From: Alphaproteobacteria bacterium
GTDB taxonomy: Bacteria; Pseudomonadota; Alphaproteobacteria; SP197
Reading direction: 5' to 3'
Length of the DNA stretch: 6,618 nucleotides
NCBI GenBank assembly: GCA_022822575.1
Contig: JAJEBJ010000029.1
Location: 1-6,618, forward strand
In this document: positions 1 to 6,289 of the stretch, piece by piece
How the letters are laid out: the number at the start of each line of letters is the position of its first letter
Position numbering within the stretch: the stretch's first letter is position 1
The notes under the pieces: model-generated
The model's database searches: none
What the model saw: the letters and a program-made list of their open reading frames with translations, nothing else
What the model was told of the DNA's origin: nothing
Program-made: the position numbers and the translations under genes

Positions 1-372
1 CCGTCGGCCCTGGCCTTCGATGACACCGGCACCCTCCTGGCCACCGGCGGAGGTGAGGTGGTGACGGTCTGGAGTTTCCAGGGAGGTGGTCCCGAAGGCA
101 CACGGCCCGGTATTCTGGAGCTTCATGTTCGACCTGTCACCTCACTCGCCTTCGCGCGCCGCGCGATGCGCCTGGCCTCGGGAGGCCGCGATGGTGCCGT
201 GGTTGTGTGGTCGCTTCAGAAAGATGGAACGGGCAGTCCGATAGGGGCCGCGGCCGCGGCGGACGTCGTGGCCGATTTGTACTGGCGACCGGACGGACGG
301 GCGCTTGCCGCGCTCGACGCTGCGGGTGGCGTGACGGTTTGGCGCATGGGCTCAGGCCATGGCCGCCTGTGA
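1..372 (+). CDS. WD40 repeat protein, C-terminal part (5' end outside window)
   Basis: The frame is open from the first base to the TGA at 370-372, giving 123 residues of a gene that begins upstream. Three WD40-type blades can be read. The first has SALAFDDTGTLLATGG followed by VVTVWSF (about residues 2-26). The second has VTSLAFARRAMRLASGGRDG followed by VVVWSL (46-72), with the typical Gly-x-Asp-Gly turn. The third has DLYWRPDGRALAALDAAGG followed by VTVWRM (about 88-117). Such blades form a beta-propeller used as a protein-binding scaffold, and no catalytic residues are expected. No membrane segment or signal is visible in this part. The last blade ends about six residues before the stop, so the C-terminus looks natural. 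A GTG at 58 lies inside the first blade and is not a real start. The partner and role are unknown. In some alphaproteobacteria similar WD40 genes lie beside CobW/COG0523 metallochaperone genes, but the upstream neighbour is not in view. Confidence 0.85.
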   Translation, partial: PSALAFDDTGTLLATGGGEVVTVWSFQGGGPEGTRPGILELHVRPVTSLAFARRAMRLASGGRDGAVVVWSLQKDGTGSPIGAAAAADVVADLYWRPDGRALAALDAAGGVTVWRMGSGHGRL

Positions 373-374
373 CG

Positions 375-400
375 CACCGTGCGCCCGGTGACATTTCTGT
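375..400 (+). terminator. Possible weak terminator after the WD40 gene
   Basis: Three bases after the WD40 stop there is a short inverted repeat, CACCG (375-379) and CGGTG (386-390), with a 6-base loop. It is followed by a moderately T-rich stretch, ACATTTCTGTT. The stem is only 5 bp and the T-run is interrupted, so this is a weak candidate for an intrinsic terminator of the rightward transcript. Confidence 0.3.
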
Positions 401-461
401 TAGGGAATATCCGACGATGCGCGACCAGCTGGAGCAACCTGTCGCAGTCGCGGAACGGCAA

Positions 462-487
462 CCAGGCGTCTCGTTCTTCACGCCTGG
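462..487. terminator. Hairpin between convergent WD40 and upp genes
   Basis: A perfect 8-bp inverted repeat, CCAGGCGT (462-469) and ACGCCTGG (480-487), encloses a 10-base loop. It lies between two convergent genes, 67 bases beyond the upp stop. On the minus strand it is followed by TTGCCGTT, and on the plus strand by no T-run. It could end the upp transcript or protect its 3' end, but it is not a textbook terminator. The rest of the 373-553 gap shows no convincing gene. Reading frames cross it on both strands, but none resembles a known family. Confidence 0.35.
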
Positions 488-553
488 CAAGGCATTCATC
501 CAGCTTCGAGGAGATGCCGCGCCCGTCCGAGACACATTCAAGCCTCAGTCGCA

Positions 554-1180
554 TCACGTTCCGCACAGCCGGTCGCCGGCATCTCCGAGTCCGGGCACCA
601 GATAACCGTGATCGTCCAGACACCGGTCGACGGCGGCCGTGAAGACCGAGACGTCCGGGTGGGCCTTCGCCACAGTGTCGATCCCCTCGGGTGCGGCCAG
701 CAGGGACATCAGCCGGATACTGCGGGCGGAGGCGCCTTTCAGCCGCGACAACGCAGCGGATGCGGTGTTGCCCGTTCCCAGCATCGGATCGAGAACGACG
801 ACCGGCCTGTCGGCAACCTGGGGCGGCACCTTGAAGCAGTATTCGTTTGCCTGAAGCGTACGCGGGTCCCGCACCAGTCCGATGTATCCGACGGGGGCTG
901 ACGGCACCAGTTCGAGCATGCCGTCGAGCAATCCGTTGCCGGCACGCAGGATCGAGATCAGGACCGGTTCTCCTGTCTTGAGAAACGGTGCCTCCATCCT
1001 GGCAAGCGGCGTCTCGATGGTGCGCTCCACGAGGTCCAGATCACGCAGGACCTCGTAGCCGACCATCACGGCAAGTTCACGCATGAGCCGACGGAAGGGG
1101 TGGCTTTCTGTTTCCCTGGAGCGCAAGAGGGAGAGCTTGTGCTGAACCAGCGGATGATCAATCACGGCAACGCCTGGCAT
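554..1180 (-). CDS. upp: Uracil phosphoribosyltransferase
   Basis: It encodes 208 residues, the same length as the E. coli enzyme, and catalyses uracil + PRPP to UMP + diphosphate in cytosolic pyrimidine salvage. The whole protein follows the family. There is an N-terminal HPLVQHKLSLLR segment (9-20) and the ILRAGNGLLDGMLELVPSA block (77-95). The PRPP-binding loop is VVLDPMLGTGNTA (128-140), where the commonest form is DPMLATGGS. LAAPEGI (161-167) and AHPDVSVFTAAVD (173-185) follow, and the uracil-recognising C-terminus is HGYLVPGLGDAGDR (191-204). The last residues are LCGT, where many homologues have IFGT. The ATG at 1180 is preceded on the minus strand by GGAAGGGGGG about 5 bases upstream, a strong ribosome binding site. 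The gene diverges from the metallophosphoesterase gene and converges on the WD40 gene, so it is probably transcribed alone. A palindrome 50-64 bases before its start may bind a regulator. Confidence 0.97.
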   Translation of the reverse strand: MPGVAVIDHPLVQHKLSLLRSRETESHPFRRLMRELAVMVGYEVLRDLDLVERTIETPLARMEAPFLKTGEPVLISILRAGNGLLDGMLELVPSAPVGYIGLVRDPRTLQANEYCFKVPPQVADRPVVVLDPMLGTGNTASAALSRLKGASARSIRLMSLLAAPEGIDTVAKAHPDVSVFTAAVDRCLDDHGYLVPGLGDAGDRLCGT

Positions 1181-1229
1181 GGAATCCCCCCTTCCCGCTG
1201 CCGGCGTCCCCAGATTTCGTTCTGGCCAA

Positions 1230-1244
1230 TTGACCGGCGGTCAA
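1230..1244. promoter_or_regulatory. Perfect 15-bp palindrome, candidate TetR-type operator in divergent promoter region
   Basis: TTGACC-GGC-GGTCAA is a perfect inverted repeat of two 6-base arms around a 3-base spacer. It lies inside the 115-base region between the divergent starts of upp (1180) and the metallophosphoesterase gene (1296). Repeats of the TTGACC-N3-GGTCAA type are commonly bound by TetR-family repressors in proteobacteria; this is knowledge of the family, not proof for this site. Each arm contains TTGACC, close to a sigma-70 -35 box on its own strand, so a bound dimer could block the polymerase. A TACAAC (1247-1252) just to the right is a possible -10 element for the rightward gene, which would put the palindrome in the promoter spacer. 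No clear -35/-10 pair could be assigned on either strand. Confidence 0.5.
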
Positions 1245-1284
1245 AATACAACCCAGACTTGCGGGCCACTCTACCAACGTCACC

Positions 1285-1288
1285 GGAG
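1285..1288 (+). promoter_or_regulatory. Ribosome binding site that sets a TTG start
   Basis: GGAG ends 7 bases before the TTG at 1296, an ideal spacing. No ATG or GTG lies in frame between the site and the phosphoesterase fold, so this site decides the start of the metallophosphoesterase gene. Confidence 0.65.
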
Positions 1289-1295
1289 CACTGTC

Positions 1296-3395
1296 TTGAC
1301 CGGGTCCCTGAATCGATCCACCGCCCCTGGCAGGCGTCTCTTCAGTTTCGGCGTCATCACCGACACCCACGTCAACCAGGGTGAGGATGAGACGAATTCG
1401 CCGTTCGAATCAGGACGCCTTGCCAACCGGCGCATGCGCCATGTCATCCGGGAACTCAATGCTCGTGACCTTGCCTTCGTTGTCCACGTCGGCGACATCG
1501 TCCATCCGGTTCCGGCGATCCCGGGACTCTACGCTGATGCGGCCCGGCGCTTTTTTGAGGTGTTCGATACGCTGCGCCATCCAGCCTGGCTCACGCCCGG
1601 CAACCACGATGTCGGTGACAAGCCCAACGACTGGGCTCCTGCCGCCCGGATCAACGAGGATCATCTCGCCCTGTGGCAACACCATTTCGGCGACCAGTTC
1701 ACGTCATTTGATCACCAGGAGTGTCATTTCGTCATCATCAACGCCCAGGTCATCAACTCGCACCTGGAGGCCGAGGAACGCCAGCGCGCCTGGCTGGAGG
1801 CCGATCTCCGCAACCACCATGGCCGGCGCATCTTCCTGTTCAGCCACTATCCGCCCTGTCTCCTGGACGCAGACGAGGAAGAGACCTACGACAACATCGG
1901 CGAACCCGGTCGCTCATGGCTGCTCGATCTCGCCCGGCAGCACCGGGTCGAAGCCCTGATTGCCGGACATGTTCACAACTTCTGGTACCTCCGGCTCGAC
2001 ACGACCGACTGCTACATCCTGCCATCGACCGCCTTCGTGCGCTTCGACTACGCCGAGATGCTGAGGGCCGCGCCGGGCGTTGAAACCGAGTTCGGACGCA
2101 ACGACCGGCCCAAGCTCGGCTATGCGATCTGCCATGTCCACGACGACGGGCACATGGTCGAGATCGTGCGCACGTGGGGAAACACACTCGACGCCGGTCC
2201 GCCGGCGGAAACACGACCGGAGTATCGTCTCGCCACCATCCATCCGCGCCAGAACAGGCATGCCGCATTCGGGTTCGACATGCGCCACAACTGGATGGAA
2301 ATAGTCGAAATTCCTCCCACCGGCGGTCTCGACGAGTTTGACCGCAAGACGGTACGCAACGACTACCCTCTGCTCGCCCTCTGGGACATGGCGGTGCGGC
2401 CGCTGAGGGTGCCGGTCCGCGATCTCGTGAACGAGGCGAACGTTGCGCGCATGAACGTGCTGGCAGAACACGGACACCTCTTCACGCTCATGTCGTTCGG
2501 CTCCCCTGCCGGCGATCTGCTGGGGCGCCTCATGGCCCATCGCGACCTTTTCCGGACCTGGGACGTTGCCATCAATCCCGAAGTCATCGATCGTGACATG
2601 GGCCCCATTGCCTCTGCCGCCACCCGGGCCGGTGTCCCCCTCGTCCTGTCACGCCTGCGCTCGATCGACGAACAACGCGCCGAGGCGGGCAAGTATTACC
2701 ACTCGATCAACCAGGGGTTCCTCGTCCGCGACACGGAAGAAATCGCCACGATCGCAAGGCTGCCCGAACTCGATGGCGTGCTCGCCGGCGTGGTCTTCCG
2801 CCTCACCCTCGACATGCCGGTCTGGGAAACGGTGGCGGCGGCCAGCGCCGTGGCGACCGGCCTTGGCCTCAAGGCCCATGTCCACATGCGCATGGCCGGA
2901 ACCAGTCCGGCCAGCCCGGTCATGGACGACGCCCTCACCGTCAGGCGGATTGCCGAGGCGATGGCGGCCGCAGTGTGCTTCGCCGATGTCACCGTGTTCG
3001 CCGACACCCTGGTCGACATCGACCGGGGCTACTTCCCCCGATCGGGCGTTCTCGACCGTCTCTGCAACCCGCGCCCCGGCTACCACGTGGTGCGCCACAT
3101 GCATGCGGCTCTCGACATCGTCGACGACGAAATCTCGCCTGGCGCCGCCACGGATCTGGCGGGAGGGCGATGCCTGGAGATGAAGGAAGCCGGCAACCCT
3201 CTGGTGCTGGCGGTGCCGCAGGAGCAGTCTCAAGGCCTCGCCGTGTCCTGGTCCGGTCACCCGGTTCTTTCGATCGATCTCGTCGGCGGCTCCGTCACGC
3301 CTCTCCCGGCCTGCCATGAGGTGCGGATCGGCTCCGCCAGCCCTCACCTCCTGGTGGCCGACCCCGATGGAAGCCGTCTTCGCCGGCTTTCCTGA
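1296..3395 (+). CDS. Two-domain metallophosphoesterase (calcineurin-like) with alpha/beta C-terminal region
   Basis: It encodes 699 residues from the TTG at 1296. The N-terminal half carries the full calcineurin-like phosphoesterase motif set: GVITDTH (Asp23, His25), VGDIVH (Asp67, His70), PGNHD (Asn103, His104, Asp105), FSHYPP (His184) and AGHVHN (His225, His227). These residues bind a dinuclear metal centre that hydrolyses phosphomono- or diesters; the substrate is unknown. The phosphoesterase domain runs to about residue 320. The remaining roughly 380 residues are not recognised with certainty. They alternate hydrophobic strands (near residues 393, 422, 447, 495, 525 and 563) with helices and then read NPRPGYHVVRHMHAAL (591-606), which recalls the end of TIM barrels in glycoside-hydrolase-like proteins. 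A short beta-rich tail follows. No signal peptide or membrane helix is seen, so it is probably cytosolic. An ATG in frame at 1179 would overlap upp and translate through the operator, so it was rejected. The gene diverges from upp and converges on the oxygenase-like gene. Confidence 0.88.
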   Translation: MTGSLNRSTAPGRRLFSFGVITDTHVNQGEDETNSPFESGRLANRRMRHVIRELNARDLAFVVHVGDIVHPVPAIPGLYADAARRFFEVFDTLRHPAWLTPGNHDVGDKPNDWAPAARINEDHLALWQHHFGDQFTSFDHQECHFVIINAQVINSHLEAEERQRAWLEADLRNHHGRRIFLFSHYPPCLLDADEEETYDNIGEPGRSWLLDLARQHRVEALIAGHVHNFWYLRLDTTDCYILPSTAFVRFDYAEMLRAAPGVETEFGRNDRPKLGYAICHVHDDGHMVEIVRTWGNTLDAGPPAETRPEYRLATIHPRQNRHAAFGFDMRHNWMEIVEIPPTGGLDEFDRKTVRNDYPLLALWDMAVRPLRVPVRDLVNEANVARMNVLAEHGHLFTLMSFGSPAGDLLGRLMAHRDLFRTWDVAINPEVIDRDMGPIASAATRAGVPLVLSRLRSIDEQRAEAGKYYHSINQGFLVRDTEEIATIARLPELDGVLAGVVFRLTLDMPVWETVAAASAVATGLGLKAHVHMRMAGTSPASPVMDDALTVRRIAEAMAAAVCFADVTVFADTLVDIDRGYFPRSGVLDRLCNPRPGYHVVRHMHAALDIVDDEISPGAATDLAGGRCLEMKEAGNPLVLAVPQEQSQGLAVSWSGHPVLSIDLVGGSVTPLPACHEVRIGSASPHLLVADPDGSRLRRLS

Positions 3396-3418
3396 AAACT
3401 CCGCTTCGAAGGCCGGCG
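3381..3418. terminator. Long hairpin at the convergent 3' ends
   Basis: CGCCGGCTTTC (3381-3391) and GAAGGCCGGCG (3408-3418) form an 11-bp stem in the rightward RNA, with one G-U pair and a 16-base loop that holds the metallophosphoesterase stop codon. In the leftward RNA the same position is an A-C mismatch. The hairpin fills the 27-base gap to the convergent oxygenase-like gene. No T-run follows on either strand, so it may be a bidirectional terminator of the no-U-tract kind or simply a 3'-end-protecting structure. Confidence 0.45.
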
Positions 3419-3422
3419 CTGC

Positions 3423-4631
3423 TCAGGCACGCTCCATGTCCGTCATGACGAGTTGGTTGAAACGATGGTGGAGCCTGTCCCAGAACGGCGCGTAGTAATG
3501 CTGGCGGCATACCGGACTGCGGCGGGCGGCCTGCACGGCCTCGATCATGATCCGGTCTTCCCCGTGGACGACATCGAACAGATGCTGCACTTGCCGTTCC
3601 TGATCCTGGAAGGCGGGATCCTCGAGTGCTTCGGGAGCATAGAACCGCAGGTGCCGCAATTCCGTGACGCCCGGGCCCCGCGGAAGCGCAATGTTGACCT
3701 TGGCGAAGGTGTCGAGCAGCGGAATGTTGACGTTGGGATAGAGCGTCGTGAAGTAGCCCCGTTCCGGCACGGTGCTGGTGTCATGACCGGCGGAGGGAAG
3801 GTGGACCTCATCATATGTGGCACCGGAATCGTCACGGGAATGGGCGAACGCCAAGAGTGATCCCTCCATGGTGAGTTCAAAGCGGGGCTCGCCGGCCGCT
3901 CCGACCCGCGGAACCTCGGGCGACTTGCGATAGATGTCGTGCGTGAAGGCCTCATGGAGGAGGTTGATGGACGCGTTTTCCTGGTAGGTCTTCCAGTTGG
4001 TGTTGACGGTTCTTTGTTCGATGAGCGGCTGACCGTCGCTGTCCCGGGCGGGAACCAGGCGGTCGATGGCAAAGTCGGCGCCCACCAGGCGGCGCCATGG
4101 CATCAACCACTCATCGACATCGCCTGCTCCGCCATCGGGATTGATGAAGAGGGCGCCAAGCCGCTCGGCGCTTGGCACCTCGACGAGATCGCATGGCCGT
4201 CCGTCCAGAGCCTCGGGGCCGGCCTCGGGATTGCCATCCCAGTAGGGCGCCCCCACAAGGCGGCCGTCGAGGTCGTAGCGAAGACCATGGTAGGGCGTGT
4301 CGATGCAATCCAGCCCCCTAGCCGGATGGAGCAGCGCCAGGCAGCCGTCATAAGGGACGATGTTGTGAAAGACGCGCAACGTCCCGTCGCTTCCCCTCAC
4401 CGCCAGCAGCGGCTGATCGAAGAGATCGAACGGCCGCGCATCGCCGCCACACGGAAGCTCCGATGCGAACATGACGGCAGTCCAGTTCCGCGCAAAGACG
4501 CGTTCCACCTCAAGCGCATGCCATGCGCCGTCGGTGAATGCCTGTGCGGGGAGTGTCATGGCCTCGCCGATCGGCGCCATCACCCTGTCGCGCTCCGCAC
4601 GGGTCATCACTTCAAGAAGTCTCTCATCCAT
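3423..4631 (-). CDS. Rieske-oxygenase-like alpha subunit with degenerate [2Fe-2S] site
   Basis: It encodes 402 residues with the architecture of a ring-hydroxylating oxygenase alpha subunit: an N-terminal Rieske-type domain (about 45-150) and a C-terminal mononuclear-iron domain. Surrounding family features are clear: FARNWTAVMFASELP (46-60), LFDQPLLAVRGSDGTLRVFHN (70-90), PYHGLRYDLDGRL (113-125), LGALFINPDG (158-167), NWKTYQENA (212-220) and EDRIMIEAVQAARRS (358-372). The canonical Rieske pattern C-x-H-x17-C-x2-H aligns exactly but reads Val92-Pro-Tyr94, 17 residues, then Thr112-Pro-Tyr-His115, so only one of four cluster ligands remains. The iron ligands look present: His226 and His231 (H-x4-H) and Asp359. 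The residue three before the first His, normally Asp or Glu, is Asn223. A classical Rieske monooxygenase is therefore unlikely; a divergent oxygenase or a non-redox relative is possible. A stop lies in frame 6 bases before the ATG at 4631, so the gene cannot start earlier; Met9 (4607) is an alternative. The gene lies 54 bases after the amidase, probably in one operon. No reductase or ferredoxin gene is in view. Confidence 0.85.
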   Translation of the reverse strand: MDERLLEVMTRAERDRVMAPIGEAMTLPAQAFTDGAWHALEVERVFARNWTAVMFASELPCGGDARPFDLFDQPLLAVRGSDGTLRVFHNIVPYDGCLALLHPARGLDCIDTPYHGLRYDLDGRLVGAPYWDGNPEAGPEALDGRPCDLVEVPSAERLGALFINPDGGAGDVDEWLMPWRRLVGADFAIDRLVPARDSDGQPLIEQRTVNTNWKTYQENASINLLHEAFTHDIYRKSPEVPRVGAAGEPRFELTMEGSLLAFAHSRDDSGATYDEVHLPSAGHDTSTVPERGYFTTLYPNVNIPLLDTFAKVNIALPRGPGVTELRHLRFYAPEALEDPAFQDQERQVQHLFDVVHGEDRIMIEAVQAARRSPVCRQHYYAPFWDRLHHRFNQLVMTDMERA

Positions 4632-4685
4632 CGCTCACGCCAACCCGGTGTCCACCATCGGCATCCTGCGACGCAGTGCTGAAGG

Positions 4686-6083
4686 TCATGCCACCATGCC
4701 GGGCTTGAGGGTATGCCAGTCCGTGACGGACTGGAATGTTTCGGCAATGTCGAGAATGGTCTCTTCCCCGAAGGGGCGGCCCATCAGGGTCAGCGCAACC
4801 GGCAGCCCCGCCGCATTGCGTCCCGAGGGGATCGAGACGGCCGGCAGGCCGGTCACATTGGCGATCCATGGCATCACTGTCATCGCGTCCTGTGCGGAGA
4901 TCCGTCTCGTGCCAACGACGAGGTCCGTTTCCCCGAAAGCCGGTGCGGCGATGGGCAGGGTCGGCAGGCATACGGCATCGTGTTGTTCGAGAAGTTCCCG
5001 AAACCTGCCGACAAGACGGGTCCTGAACTGCTGGGCCTTCAGATAGTCGACGGCGGCGATGTGCTGCCCGGCCTGCAACTGGACCCTGACGTCTTCCCCG
5101 TACGAAGCGACATGGGATTCCAGGTACCGTGCATGCCAGGCGGACGCCTCGGCGAGCATGATCACTTTCCAGACGCCGAACCCCCGCTCAAGCCCCGGCA
5201 CCTCGACATCGGTGATGATGCAACCCGCTTCCCGGAACACGCCAAGGGCAGTCTCGAAGGCATGTCCGACGTCCTCGTCGCATAGGACTCCCTCGCCGCG
5301 CAACACCGCGAGCCGTGTTGTTGCCGATCTCGCTGCGGCACGCCTGTCGACACGCGTCGTGGGGTCCCTGGAATCCTCGCTGGAGAGGACATCAAGGAGA
5401 GCTCCCAGGTCTCGCGCCGAACGGGCCATGGGTCCCGCGACATCGAGCGAAAACGAGAGCGGCAGGACTCCGAAGCGGCTGAGACGCCCGTAGGTCGGCT
5501 TGAGACCGCAAACGCCGCAAGCCGCTGCGGGTATTCTCACCGACCCGCCGGTATCACTGCCCAGTGCCGCAGGCACGACACGCGCCGCAAGGGCGGCCGC
5601 GGATCCGCCGCTTGATCCTCCCGCGATGTGATCGGGATTCCACGGATTGTGCACCGGACCGAACGCCGACGACGCGTTCGTCGCCCCGTAGGCCCATTCA
5701 TGCATGTTGGTCTTGCCGAAGATGATGGCCCCGGCGTTCCGCAGTCGCCCCACAAGTGTCGCGTCGATGCCGGCGGGTGCATCCGCGAGAACCATTGAGC
5801 ACGCCGTTGTCGGATAGTCCCGAGTCCAGAAATTGTCCTTGATCGCCACCGGGATGCCGTGGAGCGGTCCGGCTATGATGCCGCCTTCCCTCATCTCGTC
5901 GAGGGCCCGGGCCTCGGAGAGAACCTTCCCTTCATCGAGGGCAACATGGGCATTGATCGTGTTGCGCACCCTCGCCGAGGCCGCAAGACATGCCTCGGCG
6001 AGGGCGACGGCGGTGATGTCGCGGCGATGCAGACGACGAACGAGATCGCCGACTTCCAGTTCGTTGAGGGGGACCTCAGTCAT
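4686..6083 (-). CDS. GatA-like amidase (amidase signature family)
   Basis: It encodes 465 residues, the usual length for this family. It hydrolyses a carbon-nitrogen amide bond through a Ser-cisSer-Lys triad in the cytosol. The triad is visible: Lys82 in IPVAIKDN, cis-Ser157 in AGGSSGGSAAALAA and nucleophile Ser181 in GSDTGGSVRIPAA; the 24-residue spacing between the two serines matches GatA. IFGKTNMHEWAYG (121-133) and CGLKPTYGRLSRFGVLPLS (192-210) are further family blocks, and a C-terminal VTGLPAVSIPSG (410-421) is typical. The substrate is not readable. The UrtE-like transporter upstream and the small partner gene suggest a catabolic amidase like AtzE or HpxW-type enzymes rather than the tRNA amidotransferase. 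The ATG at 6083 was chosen because family similarity begins there (NELEVGDLVRRL) and because it overlaps the stop of the small subunit gene in ATGACTGA, which implies translational coupling. A longer frame open to 6245 would be antisense-like, Ser/Arg-rich sequence through the small gene. Confidence 0.93.
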   Translation of the reverse strand: MTEVPLNELEVGDLVRRLHRRDITAVALAEACLAASARVRNTINAHVALDEGKVLSEARALDEMREGGIIAGPLHGIPVAIKDNFWTRDYPTTACSMVLADAPAGIDATLVGRLRNAGAIIFGKTNMHEWAYGATNASSAFGPVHNPWNPDHIAGGSSGGSAAALAARVVPAALGSDTGGSVRIPAAACGVCGLKPTYGRLSRFGVLPLSFSLDVAGPMARSARDLGALLDVLSSEDSRDPTTRVDRRAAARSATTRLAVLRGEGVLCDEDVGHAFETALGVFREAGCIITDVEVPGLERGFGVWKVIMLAEASAWHARYLESHVASYGEDVRVQLQAGQHIAAVDYLKAQQFRTRLVGRFRELLEQHDAVCLPTLPIAAPAFGETDLVVGTRRISAQDAMTVMPWIANVTGLPAVSIPSGRNAAGLPVALTLMGRPFGEETILDIAETFQSVTDWHTLKPGMVA

Positions 6084-6261
6084 GGCGCTCGACCCGGAAG
6101 TGATGTGCCGGCTCGACAGACGACACATCATCGAGACCGGCAAGCGCCCCAAGCGCATCGTTGAGGATGTCGACCACCCTGTCGACATCGGCATCCGCGA
6201 GGTCTCTCCACCCCATGGCCCGGCGATGACCGACAACCTGTTCACCTGTCACGCGCTTCAA
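6076..6261 (-). CDS. GatC/AtzG-like small amidase subunit
   Basis: It encodes 61 residues, too short to be found by length alone. The pattern matches GatC: an N-terminal VTGEQVVGHRRAMGWRDLADADV (4-26), equivalent to the helix-and-turn usually written as ITEEEV...LARLELSEEE, then VDRVVDILNDALGAL and AGLDDVSSVEP, equivalent to the LNEVDTEGVEP ending of GatC. The final HHF is also like AtzG/HpxX-type partners of amidases. Such subunits wrap around the amidase and stabilise it. The TTG at 6261 has GGAG at 6269-6272, 7 bases away on the minus strand. A GTG at 6252 is the alternative start and would give 58 residues, but its spacing to the same site is 16 bases. It lies 28 bases after the ABC gene and overlaps the amidase start by 8 bases, which strongly supports a functional pair. 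Confidence 0.72.
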   Translation of the reverse strand: MKRVTGEQVVGHRRAMGWRDLADADVDRVVDILNDALGALAGLDDVSSVEPAHHFRVERHD

Positions 6262-6268
6262 GGCCCGT

Positions 6269-6276
6269 CTCCCCCT
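6269..6276 (-). promoter_or_regulatory. Ribosome binding site that sets the TTG start of the small subunit
   Basis: The minus strand reads AAGGGGGAG ending at 6269, seven bases before the TTG at 6261. This purine-rich Shine-Dalgarno sequence favours TTG over the downstream GTG (6252) and ATG (6216), neither of which has a comparable site at a suitable distance. Confidence 0.6.
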
Positions 6277-6289
6277 TCTTCGTGTGCCG

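Noticed and set aside
216..554. Minus-strand reading frame beginning at an ATG that overlaps the upp stop (TGATG) and running antisense into the WD40 gene
   Set aside because: The TGATG overlap is suggestive of coupling, but the protein resembles no family I know, more than 150 bases are antisense to a clear WD40 gene, and its late part is of low complexity.
417..605. Plus-strand frame in the 373-553 gap beginning with MRDQLEQPVAV
   Set aside because: Its third-position G/C preference is only moderate, there is no good ribosome binding site, and it runs antisense through the end of upp.
1179..1295. ATG at 1179 as the start of the metallophosphoesterase, giving 738 residues
   Set aside because: It overlaps the upp start codon, lacks a ribosome binding site, translates the palindrome and adds 39 residues unlike the fold. 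The TTG at 1296 has an ideal site.
3423..4631. A frameshift or pseudogene as the explanation for the missing Rieske ligands
   Set aside because: The frame is open for 402 codons, flanking family residues and the exact spacing are kept, and the iron-binding domain is intact.
4632..4685. Short inverted repeats (CTGCG/CGCAG, GGTG/CACC) in the amidase to oxygenase-like gap as a terminator
   Set aside because: The stems are 4-5 bp, there is no T-run, and the short same-strand gap fits an operon.
6084..6245. 54-residue N-terminal extension of the amidase
   Set aside because: It runs through the GatC-like gene in another frame and its Ser/Arg/Met-rich composition is typical of an out-of-frame reading. 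Family similarity starts after the ATG at 6083.
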